A stretch of 64,000 nt of DNA from Physcomitrium patens (lineage: Eukaryota; Streptophyta; Bryopsida; Funariales; Funariaceae): assembly GCF_000002425.4 (NCBI RefSeq), contig NC_037272.1, forward strand, positions 13,528,174 to 13,592,173, in the 5' to 3' direction. Every line of letters begins with the position of its first letter. Positions within the stretch are counted from its first letter, which is position 1. The translations under genes and the position numbers were made by a program. The notes under the pieces are model-generated. The model saw only the letters and a list, made by a program, of their open reading frames with translations, was not told the origin of the DNA and made no database searches. Positions 1 to 9,470 of this stretch are shown here, piece by piece.

Positions 1-598
1 CACGTCTTCAAAATCCCTATATTGCTCTGGTATATTCGATGTTGAGATATTCTCGCCGCTAGTTGGAGCTGCATAAATGACAAATGGTGCGCCTTCCTTG
101 GACGATCTTAGGAACGCTCTTGCTCCAATAAACATGGATTTCTTCATGTAGGTTCTACCAACAGGTTTATTATTATTTTTTTCAGGAAATGTTATCCTTC
201 GTAGCTTCCAATCAATGGACGGATTATGATCTTCTAACCAAGAAAGACCAAGGATAACAGGGCTTGATGGGGTTCTAATAATATTAAAAACAACGTGACT
301 ACTATGGTCCTTAAACACCACTTCTATAGGTTTTGATTCGTGGGTAACGTTGCCTGACAATAAGGGTCGTCCATCTATTACCTCTACGTGAACAGGTTTG
401 GACTTCTGTACTAAACGGATCTTGTGGCGTTTAGCAAACTTTTCATCTAAAAAACAAGTAGATGCCCTCGAATCTAATAAAGCTAAAGTTTTTTGTTTTT
501 GAGGGCCTAAAAACAAAGGAATTGTAAAACAACGAGCAGGTTGGACAGAGAAGGAGGAACCTGATTGTTGTCGTGATATTAGATTGTCCAGCCGCACG
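1..598 (-). CDS. Gy-1 pol, N-terminal protease region (partial)
   Basis: Reading leftwards from 598 there is one open frame to the edge. It is in the -1 frame relative to gag. It contains a retropepsin-like region with the active-site string LLDSRASTCFLDE, then a flap-like region around VHVEVIDGRPL and the helix region GLSWLEDHNPSIDWK, then the linker leading to RT (EQYRDFEDV). The retropepsin would process the gag-pol polyprotein. The catalytic motif has Arg where Gly is expected (DSR not DSG). The same substitution is seen in Gy-C and Gy-D. No in-frame stop is seen, so this copy is coding-intact as far as visible. Confidence 0.8.
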
Positions 599-602
599 GT
601 TC

Positions 603-1601
603 CTACTGTGGCTGGGCGTTGTCGTTTTCTGAAATCATTGCACTTCTAGTCTTGACAGGATGCCAATTTTGCTTCTTTGGGCAATTTCCAACCTTGTGAC
701 CTTCTCCACAATACAAACATAACCCTTCCTCCATACGCCATTTCTTCTCTGTTGGAGTAAGAGATCGGACACGCGCCGTGTCGATTTGCATGTCTGTTGC
801 CTCCGAATGTGAGTTTAAGCTATTTGGAGACATAGTCACGTCGTAACGAGTCATTTGGTGTCTTGGATGTTGGTCTTGGCGACGTTGGAATAGGCGGTTG
901 TCACACTTTACAGCTTGGCTAATGGCTTCGTTGAGCGTTTGAGGATCACGAAGAGATAACAACAAGTCCTTCACATCATCCTTCAAGCCCCAATAAAAGT
1001 GACTCACCAACGCCTCTTCACCCCAATTAATGTCACTTGCCAATTGTCTGAAATCCGAGGCATAGAATGATGTAGAGCGTGTTCCTTGTCGTAGCGATCG
1101 GATCTTTGTTGTAGTCCATCGAACTTTATCATGCTCGCCAAATGCTTCTGCAAACGCCTCCAAGAACGTTTCAAAGTTGCTCAGGATTCGCGATCGCTTC
1201 TCGAATAAGGGAATAAACCAAGACAGAGCTTGTGCTATAAGCAAGGTTCCAACAAGCCCAACACGCGCTTCCTCCGTCGGATAACGTTCGGGCTGTAAAA
1301 TTGTTATCAACCTGATTTGGTTGACAAAACCTCGAAACTTGGAACGAGTTCCATCAAACTTATCCGGAAGACTAACTCGAGGCTCCTTTTGTTGTAGGAC
1401 TACTCGATCTTGTTGAACTGAAGGTAGAACTACTTCTTCTGGCGCAGAAGTTTGAGGCTGATATGCTTTAGATGGCGCTATCCCAGATGCTCCATTGTTA
1501 TGGAGTCCTACCATGACTCCTTCGATCTCTGTTGTCCTATGTGACAATGAGGCAAGAGCATTTATGATGGCGTCTAGTTTGGATTCCAAACTTTCAGCCA
1601 T
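603..1601 (-). CDS. Gy-1 gag polyprotein
   Basis: A 332-residue intact frame starting at an ATG (1601-1599) and ending in TAG (605-603). A coiled-coil-like N terminus (MAESLESKLDAIINAL) is followed by a basic linker with VSLPDKFDGTRSKFRGF near residue 80. A capsid-type Retrotrans_gag domain follows at about residues 95-240. A nucleocapsid zinc knuckle CLYCGEGHKVGNC lies at about residues 295-307. The knuckle spacing is CX2CX3HX4C, one residue shorter than the usual CX2CX4HX4C. The protein would form the virus-like particle and bind element RNA. The homologous gags of Gy-B (17238-18245) and Gy-C (36117-37124) carry several stops, so this is the only intact gag of the family here. Confidence 0.88.
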   Translation of the reverse strand: MAESLESKLDAIINALASLSHRTTEIEGVMVGLHNNGASGIAPSKAYQPQTSAPEEVVLPSVQQDRVVLQQKEPRVSLPDKFDGTRSKFRGFVNQIRLITILQPERYPTEEARVGLVGTLLIAQALSWFIPLFEKRSRILSNFETFLEAFAEAFGEHDKVRWTTTKIRSLRQGTRSTSFYASDFRQLASDINWGEEALVSHFYWGLKDDVKDLLLSLRDPQTLNEAISQAVKCDNRLFQRRQDQHPRHQMTRYDVTMSPNSLNSHSEATDMQIDTARVRSLTPTEKKWRMEEGLCLYCGEGHKVGNCPKKQNWHPVKTRSAMISENDNAQPQ

Positions 1602-1869
1602 ATTAACGTCTTAACCTTCGACTAACCTTCAGAAAGAAGAAAAAAGAGTTTTGACAAGAGGACAATATTGGTTCAGAGGAGAGTACTCCGCAACCTCTAA
1701 AACGCCTTAAGACTCCAAGATGAGGGGTAATCCACTCTCTCCAAGAAGAATAAGGCTCCAATATTGAGAAAGAAGAGATATCAGTTTAGAGGAGGGTAAT
1801 CCGCAACCTCAAAAACACTAGCACACCTTCAAGAAGACGGGTAATCCACTCTCTAACAAGAAGGAACTT

Positions 1870-1881
1870 GCTCTGATACCA
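1870..1881 (-). other. Primer binding site, initiator-Met tRNA type (Gy-1)
   Basis: On the minus strand the 12 bases read TGGTATCAGAGC, the standard plant retrotransposon site complementary to the 3' end of initiator tRNA-Met. It lies 23 nt inside the end of the LTR, farther than the usual 0-5 nt. Confidence 0.85.
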
Positions 1882-1904
1882 GTGAAAATACAGTCTCGAC
1901 AAAC

Positions 1905-2340
1905 TGTCACGGATACAAAATACAGACAAGAAAATTAGACAAGAAGTTCAAGAAGAACTGGATTATTCAGATGAGTACAAGAACAATACCAGAAAGGTGA
2001 GCTAGAACTCCAAGAGATGTGTTGTCGAGACTGAAGAACCCTTCAGCCTCGACTCCTATATATACTACTGAATAGGAAGCTTCTCGAGCTACTTCCGCTA
2101 ACTAGGATGCTTCTCCAACAACTTCTACTAATTAGGAAACTTCTCGAGAAACTTCCTAGAATCTATCAGAATATTCTAGAACCTTCTAAGAATATTCTAG
2201 AACCTTCTAAGAGAATCTTTAGGGAATATTCTAAGAATCTTCTAGAACCTTCTAAAGGAATCTTTAGAGAATCTTTAGAGAATCTTTAGAGAATATTCTA
2301 GAAGAATATTCGAAGAATCTTCCAATGTATGTCCATGACA
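1905..2340 (-). repeat. Gy-1 5' LTR
   Basis: 436 bp bounded by TGTCA...TGACA, read on the minus strand from 2340 (TGTCATGGACATAC) to 1905. A TATA box (2057-2064) lies about 280 bp into the LTR. U3 between 2169 and 2322 is an array of GAA/TTC units. The start resembles the LTR starts of the other family members (TGTCACGGACATAC at 42399), but the rest of the U3 has diverged from them. The boundary at 2340 is also supported by Gy-2 RNase H coding sequence resuming at 2341. Confidence 0.85.
2169..2322 (-). promoter_or_regulatory. Heat-shock-element array in Gy-1 U3
   Basis: Units of GAA and TTC alternate with 2-bp gaps, which is the heat-shock factor binding consensus. Perfect four-unit runs are at 2169-2186 and 2190-2207. 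A further four-unit run is at 2235-2252, three units are at 2291-2303, and pairs lie at 2224-2231, 2304-2311 and 2315-2322. The TATA box of the LTR is at 2057-2064, so the array sits about 105-265 bp upstream of it in the direction of transcription. Binding itself is inferred from the motif. Confidence 0.75.
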
Positions 2341-2537
2341 TATGCACGCTGACAAATACTTAAAACTTTAGCCCCAAATCGAACTGCAAATCTACTCCCA
2401 TTCGAATCATCTTGACCCACCGCCCATCCAACGGCAATTGGACTAGCGTCTACAGTAAGAATCACTGATCTATTGCACTTATAATCAACCTTCCTCAATA
2501 TTGGAGGTGACATCAATAATTTCTTCAATCTTTGCAT
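2341..2537 (-). pseudogene. Gy-2 RNase H, truncated by Gy-1 insertion
   Basis: Reading left from 2537, the segment encodes the start of a gypsy RNase H: a connection helix (MQRLKKLLMSPPILRK), then VILTVDASPIAVGWAVGQDD with the first catalytic Asp, then RFGAKVLSICQRAY, where homology ends at the Gy-1 LTR boundary. The remaining catalytic residues are missing. It would have degraded RNA in the RNA-DNA hybrid during reverse transcription. Confidence 0.75.
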
Positions 2538-2855
2538 TGCCTGAATATGCCTTTCTTGCCATTCAAATCGGTAACCCTTGCGTAACAGTTCATATAATGG
2601 ATCCGCTATGTGAGCAAAATGAGGGATCTAGATTCGATAAAATACACATGCACCCAAAAACCTGCGAACCTCTGTTAAAGGACTACAATCCTCTTTCATC
2701 CTTCCAATTGCATCAACTTTAGTTGGATCTGGTTTTCTTCCGTAAGATCCGCATAAATGTCCAACAATTACAACCTCTCGTACTCCAAATACGGACTTCA
2801 TACCCGATAATGTAAGATGAACTTCTCCAAGCCGAGTTAAAATCTTTTCACAATC

Positions 2856-4282
2856 TTATATATGATCAACAACATATCTGCGACACCCCATCGTATCTAA
2901 AGTTTCATCCTTGTCTCCTTCTCTGCACCCTTTTATAGGAACATCATCCAGAAAAGGCATAGTCTTTTCCGGAATAAAATCTCTCAATACCTTATTCATC
3001 CCATTCATCATATGCGCAACTGAGTTGGTCGCGCCTTGAGGAAGAGTGCACATTCTAACCAATCCAAGCGGTGTTCTCATCGTTGTCATATCTCTACTTC
3101 CTTCGGCAAGTTGAAATTGATCATAACTTGAATACAAATCACCCATTGAATAGATCGCCCTTCCAGCAAACGCCTCAGCAAATTCATCCACAATAGGTCC
3201 AATTCCTGTATTCTTGACAGTTACAGCATTCACCGGCTGCATATCTTGAATAAACCGCAGTGACCCATTCTTCTTAGGTACCGTAAACCATCGACTAGAA
3301 TACGGTGCAAATGAAGGTTCTAATATTTTCATCTTTATCTTTTCTTTCAATAGTTCAACTAATTTAGGTAAATGTGCCCTCGGTACTGGAATCGGTCTTA
3401 GATTCCAAGGTACATGCGGTACAGTGAAGATAACCATAGGTGTTATAATATTTGGATCCACACACCCAATTTCATGAGATTCGAAGGCAAACGATCTATC
3501 TTGTTTAGCCAACATCTTTTTGAAGCAAGTAATTTCCTCCGGCAATAAAGAACCATCAGAACCAATCTTCAATTCTTTAAAAGTCTCTTCAGTAAACTGA
3601 TATCCAATACTCATTGGATCTCTTAAACTTGCTTCTTTTGATGCTTCTCCCATTTGTTCTTTAGAATCCTCTGGTAATGGTCCGGCAACAGGCTTTACCT
3701 TCTTATCTGCCGTTTTATATCTCGTCTCTACAATGACTTCTGGTACTTGAAAAGATTCAAGCATGGTATAAACCTCTCTCGAATGAATCTCAACAATCTT
3801 ATCATTATCCCCTAACCCAATAGATGTAATCAATTCCAATGAATCTTCCAGCCCATTTTCTTCATAAACACCCTAAATCCTCTCATCATCTTGCAATGTA
3901 CCTATCTTGCGTAACTGTCCTTCAATATCATATAATCTTTTTCTTTCTTTTCTTTTAAAATCATCAACTTTCTTATACATAATATTTCCATTCTCCAATA
4001 TACCAATAAAACTCGCATCAAAGGCACCTTCATCTCGCGAGAGTACCTCCTCTTTTGTACCTCCATAATCTCGCTTTACAGTGGTACCTCCCCAAAATCC
4101 TTAAATCCTTCAACAATCTTTGGCAATGGTTTCTCCCTCAACCTATCTCAATTCCGTTCATGGTTAGGAGGTACTGTTAGAAATTGTACAGCTTTCCTCT
4201 TATCTTCGCTCCGTACCCTTGGATAAGCAGAACCATCGTCAAGTAGCTTTGTTTCCATCCGTGTTGCCGTGATATAAGGTTG
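2856..4282 (-). pseudogene. Gy-2 reverse transcriptase with upstream linker
   Basis: The main open part (3839-2856) holds RT motifs in order: FTVPKKNGSLRFIQDMQPVN (fingers), YSMGDLYSSYDQFQL (palm, first Asp), TPLGLVRMCTLPQGATNS (motif B region) and MPFLDDVPIKG (FLDD catalytic pair). One TAG at 3875-3873 separates it from an upstream in-frame segment reaching about 4090. A frameshift lies at about 4090-4120. A TGA (4285-4283) separates the whole from gag-protease. Ancestrally this was probably one gag-pol polyprotein. The track start at 3839 is TTG, not a real start. There is no visible coding over 2538-2855 apart from decayed thumb/connection sequence. Confidence 0.75.
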
Positions 4283-6415
4283 TCATAAAATCAACGGATA
4301 AGACGTTGTATCTTGAATGAAGAAATGTTGCTCTGTCGTAACATCCTCAATCCAAATTTTGACATCTGGACAAGCTCCATAAAATTCGCCCCGTGTGTTA
4401 TTAGCTGCTCGTATTGTCCATCCATGTTCCATATCAATTGGCCATTTTTGCTTCTTATAAAGATCTTTAGACATGAGATTTATTTCAGAACCATGGTCGA
4501 CCAAAGCAACAATTGGTTCTTCTATATCTCCTACTTTCACCAATACCTCAGTAGTTGCCCTTGCCCAATGCTTTCGAGTATAATGGCTCAAAGTTTTCAT
4601 TTTCTTGTCACTAGAATCTTCAAAACGTACTCGCTGATTACACCCATTCTTTTCATTTGTTGGTTGCTTATAACCAATATCAACCTCTTCTTCATCTCTA
4701 CATATTCTTGCATCAATAGCATGACTCCTTCCAGTTTCGCCCATTAATTGCCTCTTTCGCTTAATGCTGTCAATGATAACATCATGAAACTCCTTCTTTG
4801 CAATTCCCAAGACTTCTTTCAATGTGAATTCTACCTTAGCGTTTAATATACGTTCTTCTAACACCCCTTTCAAATTTGTTGCCGCTTCAATGTCAGAAAG
4901 TAGCTTATAAGCAATTGATTTACCCTTATCTTTTGTCTCCGTTGTTTTTTCTCCCAATGATGCTGAGGTATCCTTTACAGACAATTCTTGTGAAGCTGCC
5001 TCCCGAGCCTTATCTCCTCGAGTTTGCCTCTTAAAAGAATTTCCTTCTCTAGTATCATCAAAATTTCCTCGTCTTTTTTCTTCCATCAAAGCTTCATGTT
5101 GGCTCTTAGCAATATATGCATGAACTGAAAGAGACTCAACAGGATCCTTCCAACCTGTTCTTCCTCGTATTGTAGCTGCAGTTCTCAATAATGCTTCTCG
5201 AGGTAATTTCCCTTCTTGCATTGTAGAAACGGCAGAAGCCCAAAACTCACTAGTTTCCGTACTTCCACCAATTTCATCATCTACTCTAGCACCATAACTT
5301 GCACTTTCTCGTACTACTGTTTCATGCCCTTTTAAGTAATCTTGAACCAATGCTCTCATTCCTCCCTTGCCAAAATTGGTTTGAAGAAGATCCTCCCTAT
5401 CTTTCAATGCTATCTTCCCATCTTTCCAACAAATAATTCCCTGCCGTATCATATTATTAAATTCATTGCAATCTTTTCTAGTGTGTGAAGCATCATCACA
5501 CCAAATGCATCTTTGTACATATCCTTGTTTTGAAACATTCTTCGAATTGTTTGTAGAAATATTCTCTTCAAGTCTTGCCAATTTGATTTGAAGATCTCGC
5601 ATTCCTCGTATAATTTCTTCCATACCCATATCTGCTTTCTTTGACAAGGATGTCGAAGGTTGAACTGTAGGCATTGTTGGTGGTGTTGTACGTACTGGAG
5701 CTTTGGGTGCTTGTACTGTTTTCGGAATATTGCTCCTATCCTTCCTCCTTTCTTTTTTTGTAAGCAACCCCACCGCATCTTCAACGTTCTTCCACTTCGT
5801 TGTCAATCCTTCATCTTCTTCTTTGTCTTCAAGAAGGGGTTCTAATTTCTCTTGCGATTCTCCATCAGCAGCTTGAAGAAATAGATCAACTTTGTTCGGC
5901 TCCAATGTCAATTTTTCTACCTTCGATAATTGAGAGTACTGCCTCTCAAATTCCCTTAGTAGCTCTGTTGCTTGCAAATTCTTATTGGGCCGTTCAATCC
6001 ATCCCAGAAACAGCTTCTTAGTAATGCGATCAGCATCTTCCAAGAAATATTCATCTTTCAATGCATGTGAAAAAACCTCCCATGAATTCCCATAACGATC
6101 CGTAATCGATGTAATGTGGTCCCTTATCTCCGGTATCATGGCAAGTCCAAACAGTGCAACCATTTTCTTCTCAGAAACCCGATTTAATTCCATTTCACGA
6201 ACATAACATCTTAAATACCTTGAAATATTCCTCCCATCAAATTGATCAATTTTATTGACCACTACTTGCAATGCTTTGGTTGCCAAAGCTTTCTTTTGAT
6301 CATTGCTTTGCTGTTGCTGCATTGACAATGAGAAGGCTTGAAACAAACTAGCAATAGATGGATCCATGTGCATACCTTGTCCTTTAGAAGACTCCCCACC
6401 AGAAACTCCTCCCAA
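4283..6415 (-). CDS. Gy-2 gag with C-terminal protease domain
   Basis: A 710-codon open frame. The frame starts with TTG at 6415. The first in-frame ATG is at 6373 (MHMDPSIASLF) and is the likelier start. A capsid-like region lies at about residues 15-200. A zinc knuckle CIWCDDASHTRKDC (CX2CX4HX4C) lies near residue 305, followed by a long charged linker rich in Lys and Glu. A retropepsin-like domain (VALVDHGSEINLMSKDLY) lies in the last 100 residues. It ends at a TGA inside the conserved stretch after SYPLIL, with recognisable continuation beyond. Loss of fusion to RT is therefore probably a single nonsense mutation. It is long and uninterrupted despite the damaged pol. Confidence 0.75.
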   Translation of the reverse strand: MGGVSGGESSKGQGMHMDPSIASLFQAFSLSMQQQQSNDQKKALATKALQVVVNKIDQFDGRNISRYLRCYVREMELNRVSEKKMVALFGLAMIPEIRDHITSITDRYGNSWEVFSHALKDEYFLEDADRITKKLFLGWIERPNKNLQATELLREFERQYSQLSKVEKLTLEPNKVDLFLQAADGESQEKLEPLLEDKEEDEGLTTKWKNVEDAVGLLTKKERRKDRSNIPKTVQAPKAPVRTTPPTMPTVQPSTSLSKKADMGMEEIIRGMRDLQIKLARLEENISTNNSKNVSKQGYVQRCIWCDDASHTRKDCNEFNNMIRQGIICWKDGKIALKDREDLLQTNFGKGGMRALVQDYLKGHETVVRESASYGARVDDEIGGSTETSEFWASAVSTMQEGKLPREALLRTAATIRGRTGWKDPVESLSVHAYIAKSQHEALMEEKRRGNFDDTREGNSFKRQTRGDKAREAASQELSVKDTSASLGEKTTETKDKGKSIAYKLLSDIEAATNLKGVLEERILNAKVEFTLKEVLGIAKKEFHDVIIDSIKRKRQLMGETGRSHAIDARICRDEEEVDIGYKQPTNEKNGCNQRVRFEDSSDKKMKTLSHYTRKHWARATTEVLVKVGDIEEPIVALVDHGSEINLMSKDLYKKQKWPIDMEHGWTIRAANNTRGEFYGACPDVKIWIEDVTTEQHFFIQDTTSYPLIL

Positions 6416-6499
6416 AAATCCTTCAAAATTTTTATTTCCGTTTTCAATAAAAATAAAGATAAAATCAACCGAAATCTAATACCTTCCACCTCAAGCTTT

Positions 6500-6515
6500 C
6501 ACGTCGGGTTCACCA
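6500..6515 (-). other. Primer binding site of Gy-2
   Basis: On the minus strand the bases read TGGTGAACCCGACGTG, ending a tRNA-like TTCACCA complement. This is a different tRNA from the initiator-Met site of Gy-1. The position just upstream of gag and beside a TGTCA (6521) supports it. Which tRNA is used is not identified here. Confidence 0.6.
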
Positions 6516-7190
6516 CTTTCTGTCATATTTCGTACTTTCCTGCTCGAGAATGCTCCGGGCGTCTGGTTGTAGAGGAAAGTATGGAGATTCGCCGATAGTC
6601 AAGCAGTCTATCAGTTTTTGACTACTGGAATATAAATGACTGCAACAATTTACCGTAAATCTATACGGATGCTCTTCGACTGCTTGTCGAAGTCCTTTTT
6701 GTCCCAGCCGGTAGGTCTCTAGACATTACAGAGAACCCCGAACAACCCAAACTGTTAATCTTCAATACCGCTTTTTACTTACAATCTTATATCCACTGAC
6801 TGTCTTGTTAGATTAACCCAATAAATTTCATTCACTCCGCATACTCAATCCTATAGACACCCTTTTAATCCTTCAATCATAGAAGTGACTCGATTTCACA
6901 AAACAGTCAAGAGTATTCATACCCACTTCATTAAAAATCCCGATTCACCATTATAATACTGACTTCAGCAGCGATTGCTTTAGTCTTTCCAAAACTCTAC
7001 GAAGAAGAAAAATCCAAATTCTATGTCTTTCCTTCCCTGACCCGAAGCATGAAGCTCCTCTCTCTAATCCCCTTGATCTTCAAAAACCTCCAATGAAAAC
7101 CAAACTAGTAACCTTGCCAAAACTTGAAAAAATCCCCTTACTCCCCTGATTCCCCTTCAGCCTTATATCCCCCCTAACCTTATCCTCTGA
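6516..7190 (-). repeat. Probable Gy-2 5' LTR (one end uncertain)
   Basis: This stretch abuts the Gy-2 primer site and has no coding potential, so it is where the 5' LTR should lie. The inner end is probably near 6516-6521 (TGTCATATTT). I could not find a matching TGACA-type outer end, and no second LTR is in the window for comparison. The outer limit near 7190 is only where the sequence changes into the tandem repeats. Confidence 0.45.
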
Positions 7191-7860
7191 ATTTCTTCAA
7201 TCTTCTGTCTTAGATCCGGAATTGGCTCCCACTGTCAAGCTTGGATCCAAAATTGGCTCTCGCCGTCAGAGCTTTCTCCTCCGTTTTTATCTTTAAGAAA
7301 TCCATTTACGGAAAACAACGTTCCCTGAAACGGCACAGAGAACAGGACAGCCTGAAACAGAATCGAACCCCGTAATCGGGACCACATTGAGTCGCCCGAC
7401 CAATTCAGGTCCCATATTGGGTAAGATGCCCGTAATAACCTAGATGTTCCCGTAATTGGGTCTGCATTGGGTTGCCCGGCCAATTCAGGTCTCATATTGG
7501 GTAAGAGTCTAGTAGTAACCTGGATGTTCCTGTAATTGGGTCAAATTGGTCCTTGCGTCAAATTGGCTAAGACCCGTAGTAAGACCTGGATTTCCCGTAA
7601 TTAGACTGCATTGGGTTGACCGGCCAATTCAGGTCTCATATTGGATAAGAGGACCCGGATTGGATTCTCGAAATTGGATCCAATTGGCTCTTCGAACCCG
7701 TCGTGTGAATTGGCCCTTCTCTCCTTGGTATCTCCCGTTATTGGAATCAAACGGAGCATTTCAGTATGCCTCGGTTGACTGTAATGGAGCGACTGAACCT
7801 GACCACTCAATATTTGCACTGGAGTTGGTCGATGCTCCCAATATTCGAGATAACTGAATA
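7190..7860. repeat. Degenerate tandem-repeat block
   Basis: A unit containing CGTAATYGGG, then CATTGRGT, then CCAATTCAGGTCYCATATTG recurs starting at 7371, 7451 and 7595, that is with spacings of about 80 and 144 bp. A shorter unit (GGATCC/GGATCCAAAATTGGCTC) recurs near 7208 and 7244. A related copy lies at 11740-11890 inside Gy-3. On the minus strand the unit is mostly open and reads as a repeated peptide (NMRPELAGQPNA). It lies between the Gy-2 LTR region and the 3' end of Gy-3. Confidence 0.7.
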
Positions 7861-9108
7861 TTAATAAAATTCTCCTTTCTTTTTATTTTCACTGTATACT
7901 CGTGTTACAACACGACAGCGGGTACTGAATCGATGGCCTATGAAATCTTCTAATTGAACAGACCCATTGGAAAAACCTTCAATCACCCGATATGGCCCAT
8001 GCCAATGAATTTGAAATTTACCCAAAAAATGATTAAACTAGCTATCATACAATAAAACCAAATCATTGGACATAAAAATCTTCAGACGTAGTTTACTATT
8101 ATAGTAACTCTTCCTCCATTTTTGAATTGCTTCGATGTGGAAAGGAGCTGTAGCCCGTATTTCATTCAATTCTTCTAATTTTGCCAACCGAGAGTGTAAT
8201 GACTCGTTGTCACTGAGACGTTCATCCAAGGTAATCTGTAAACTTTGAACCTCCAATTTGATAGGTAAAATTACCTCTTATTTGTAAACTAGTTAGAATG
8301 GAGTAGTGTTGATAGTTACTTTATATGCAGTACAATACGCCCACAAAGCCGCAAAGAATTTAGTCTCTTAATTGGTACCCGCCCCCAAAATTATCTTAGT
8401 CAAAACCTTATACAAAATTCCATTGGTCTTTTCCATTTGTCCATTTGTATTAGGATGATATGGAGTAGTTTTCCGATACTTAATCTCATATGTATTCGTC
8501 AAGGTAGATATGGTAGCATTTATGAAATGGATGCCGCGATCACTAACCAATTCTTTTGGACAGTCAAATCGAGTTATAATATTCTCGTAAAGAAAAGTCG
8601 CCACTGTATTGGCATTATCATAGCGGGTAGCAATAGCCTCAGCCCATTTTGTTACATAGTCTGTGGCAACTAAAATATATTACTTCTAGCCAAGTTTTGA
8701 TGCTGGTGCAATGGGACCGACAAAATCAATACTCCATTTTTCAAAAGGTCCCTATGCCAAGATTGGTACTAATGGCATGGCTGAAATGCCCATAGATTGA
8801 CCAATTCATTAACAAGGATCACAACGACAAACAAATTGGTATGCATAAGAAAACATAGTGGACCACTAATATCTTGTCATTAAAGCCTTGCAAGCAGTGC
8901 TGTTGCCCATAAAATTACCACCACAACTATTCAAATGGCAATCCTTTAGTATTGACTGTACTTCACTTAGAAAGATATAGCGTCTTAAAATACCATCTTT
9001 GTCTTGTTTATACAAAGCATCGCAAATCATCATGTATGAGGCACTCTTCACAATGAGTCGCTTCTTAAGCTTCTCGGTCAAAGTTGGCAAAAAAGTGTGG
9101 AATGTCAA
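7860..9108 (-). pseudogene. Gy-3 integrase
   Basis: Zinc-binding N terminus at 9108-8866 (RRYIFLSEVQSILKDCHLNSCGG), then the catalytic core at 8604-8368. The core shows VSDRGIHFIN with the second catalytic Asp and PYHPNTNGQMEKTN with the catalytic Glu. The C-terminal part is at 8256-8038. A beta-barrel-like tail at 8040-7860 shows LGKFQIHWHGPYRVIEGFSNG. Several frame breaks separate these segments. It would have inserted element cDNA into the host chromosome. Confidence 0.75.
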
Positions 9109-9470
9109 AAACTAAATGATTTCACTATACTCGGGAGATATCACATCCACCACAAATAATTCGGCATCAGGAAGAACATCAGGGACAGGCTCGTTGCCGA
9201 GAATATTAGACAATCAGGATAAATGATCAATATTTGCATATTTTTTTCCAAGTCATACAACAATCATAAAATTGAACTCTTGTAGAAGTAATACCCATCG
9301 AGCAATATACCTACTCAATTGAGGCTTATTAATCATTTATTTGAAGGCATCATTTCTACATAAAATACAAACAAATATCCAAGCAAATAGTCTCAAAACT
9401 TTTGAACCGAATATATCATACCCAATGCTTCGTATTCAGTAGTAGTATAATTACGTTTGGCAGCCACCAA

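Larger units (their letters stand above)
1..2340 (-). mobile_element. Gy-1: Ty3/gypsy LTR retrotransposon, 5' part
   Basis: Read on the minus strand the order is LTR (2340-1905), primer binding site (1881-1870), gag (1601-603), then protease running off the left edge, which is gypsy-like gag-PR order. It is the best preserved element here: gag is a full open frame and protease is open over the visible 598 bases. Its proteins align with those of Gy-B, Gy-C and Gy-D, so it belongs to the same family, which carries a chromodomain in the other copies. It interrupts the RNase H region of Gy-2 at 2340/2341. The RT, integrase, 3' LTR and left target duplication are outside the window. Confidence 0.9.
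2341..6515 (-). mobile_element. Gy-2: second Ty3/gypsy element, interrupted by Gy-1
   Basis: On the minus strand: primer site (6515-6500), gag with protease at its C terminus (6415-4283), RT (to 2856) and RNase H (2537-2341). The RNase H stops at 2341, where the Gy-1 LTR begins, so the rest lies beyond Gy-1 to the left. The proteins are unlike those of the other families in the window: protease motif VDHGSEINLM, RT motif FLDD and RNase H motif TVDASPIAVGWAVGQDD. The pol part carries two in-frame stops and a frameshift, so the copy is dead. Confidence 0.85.
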
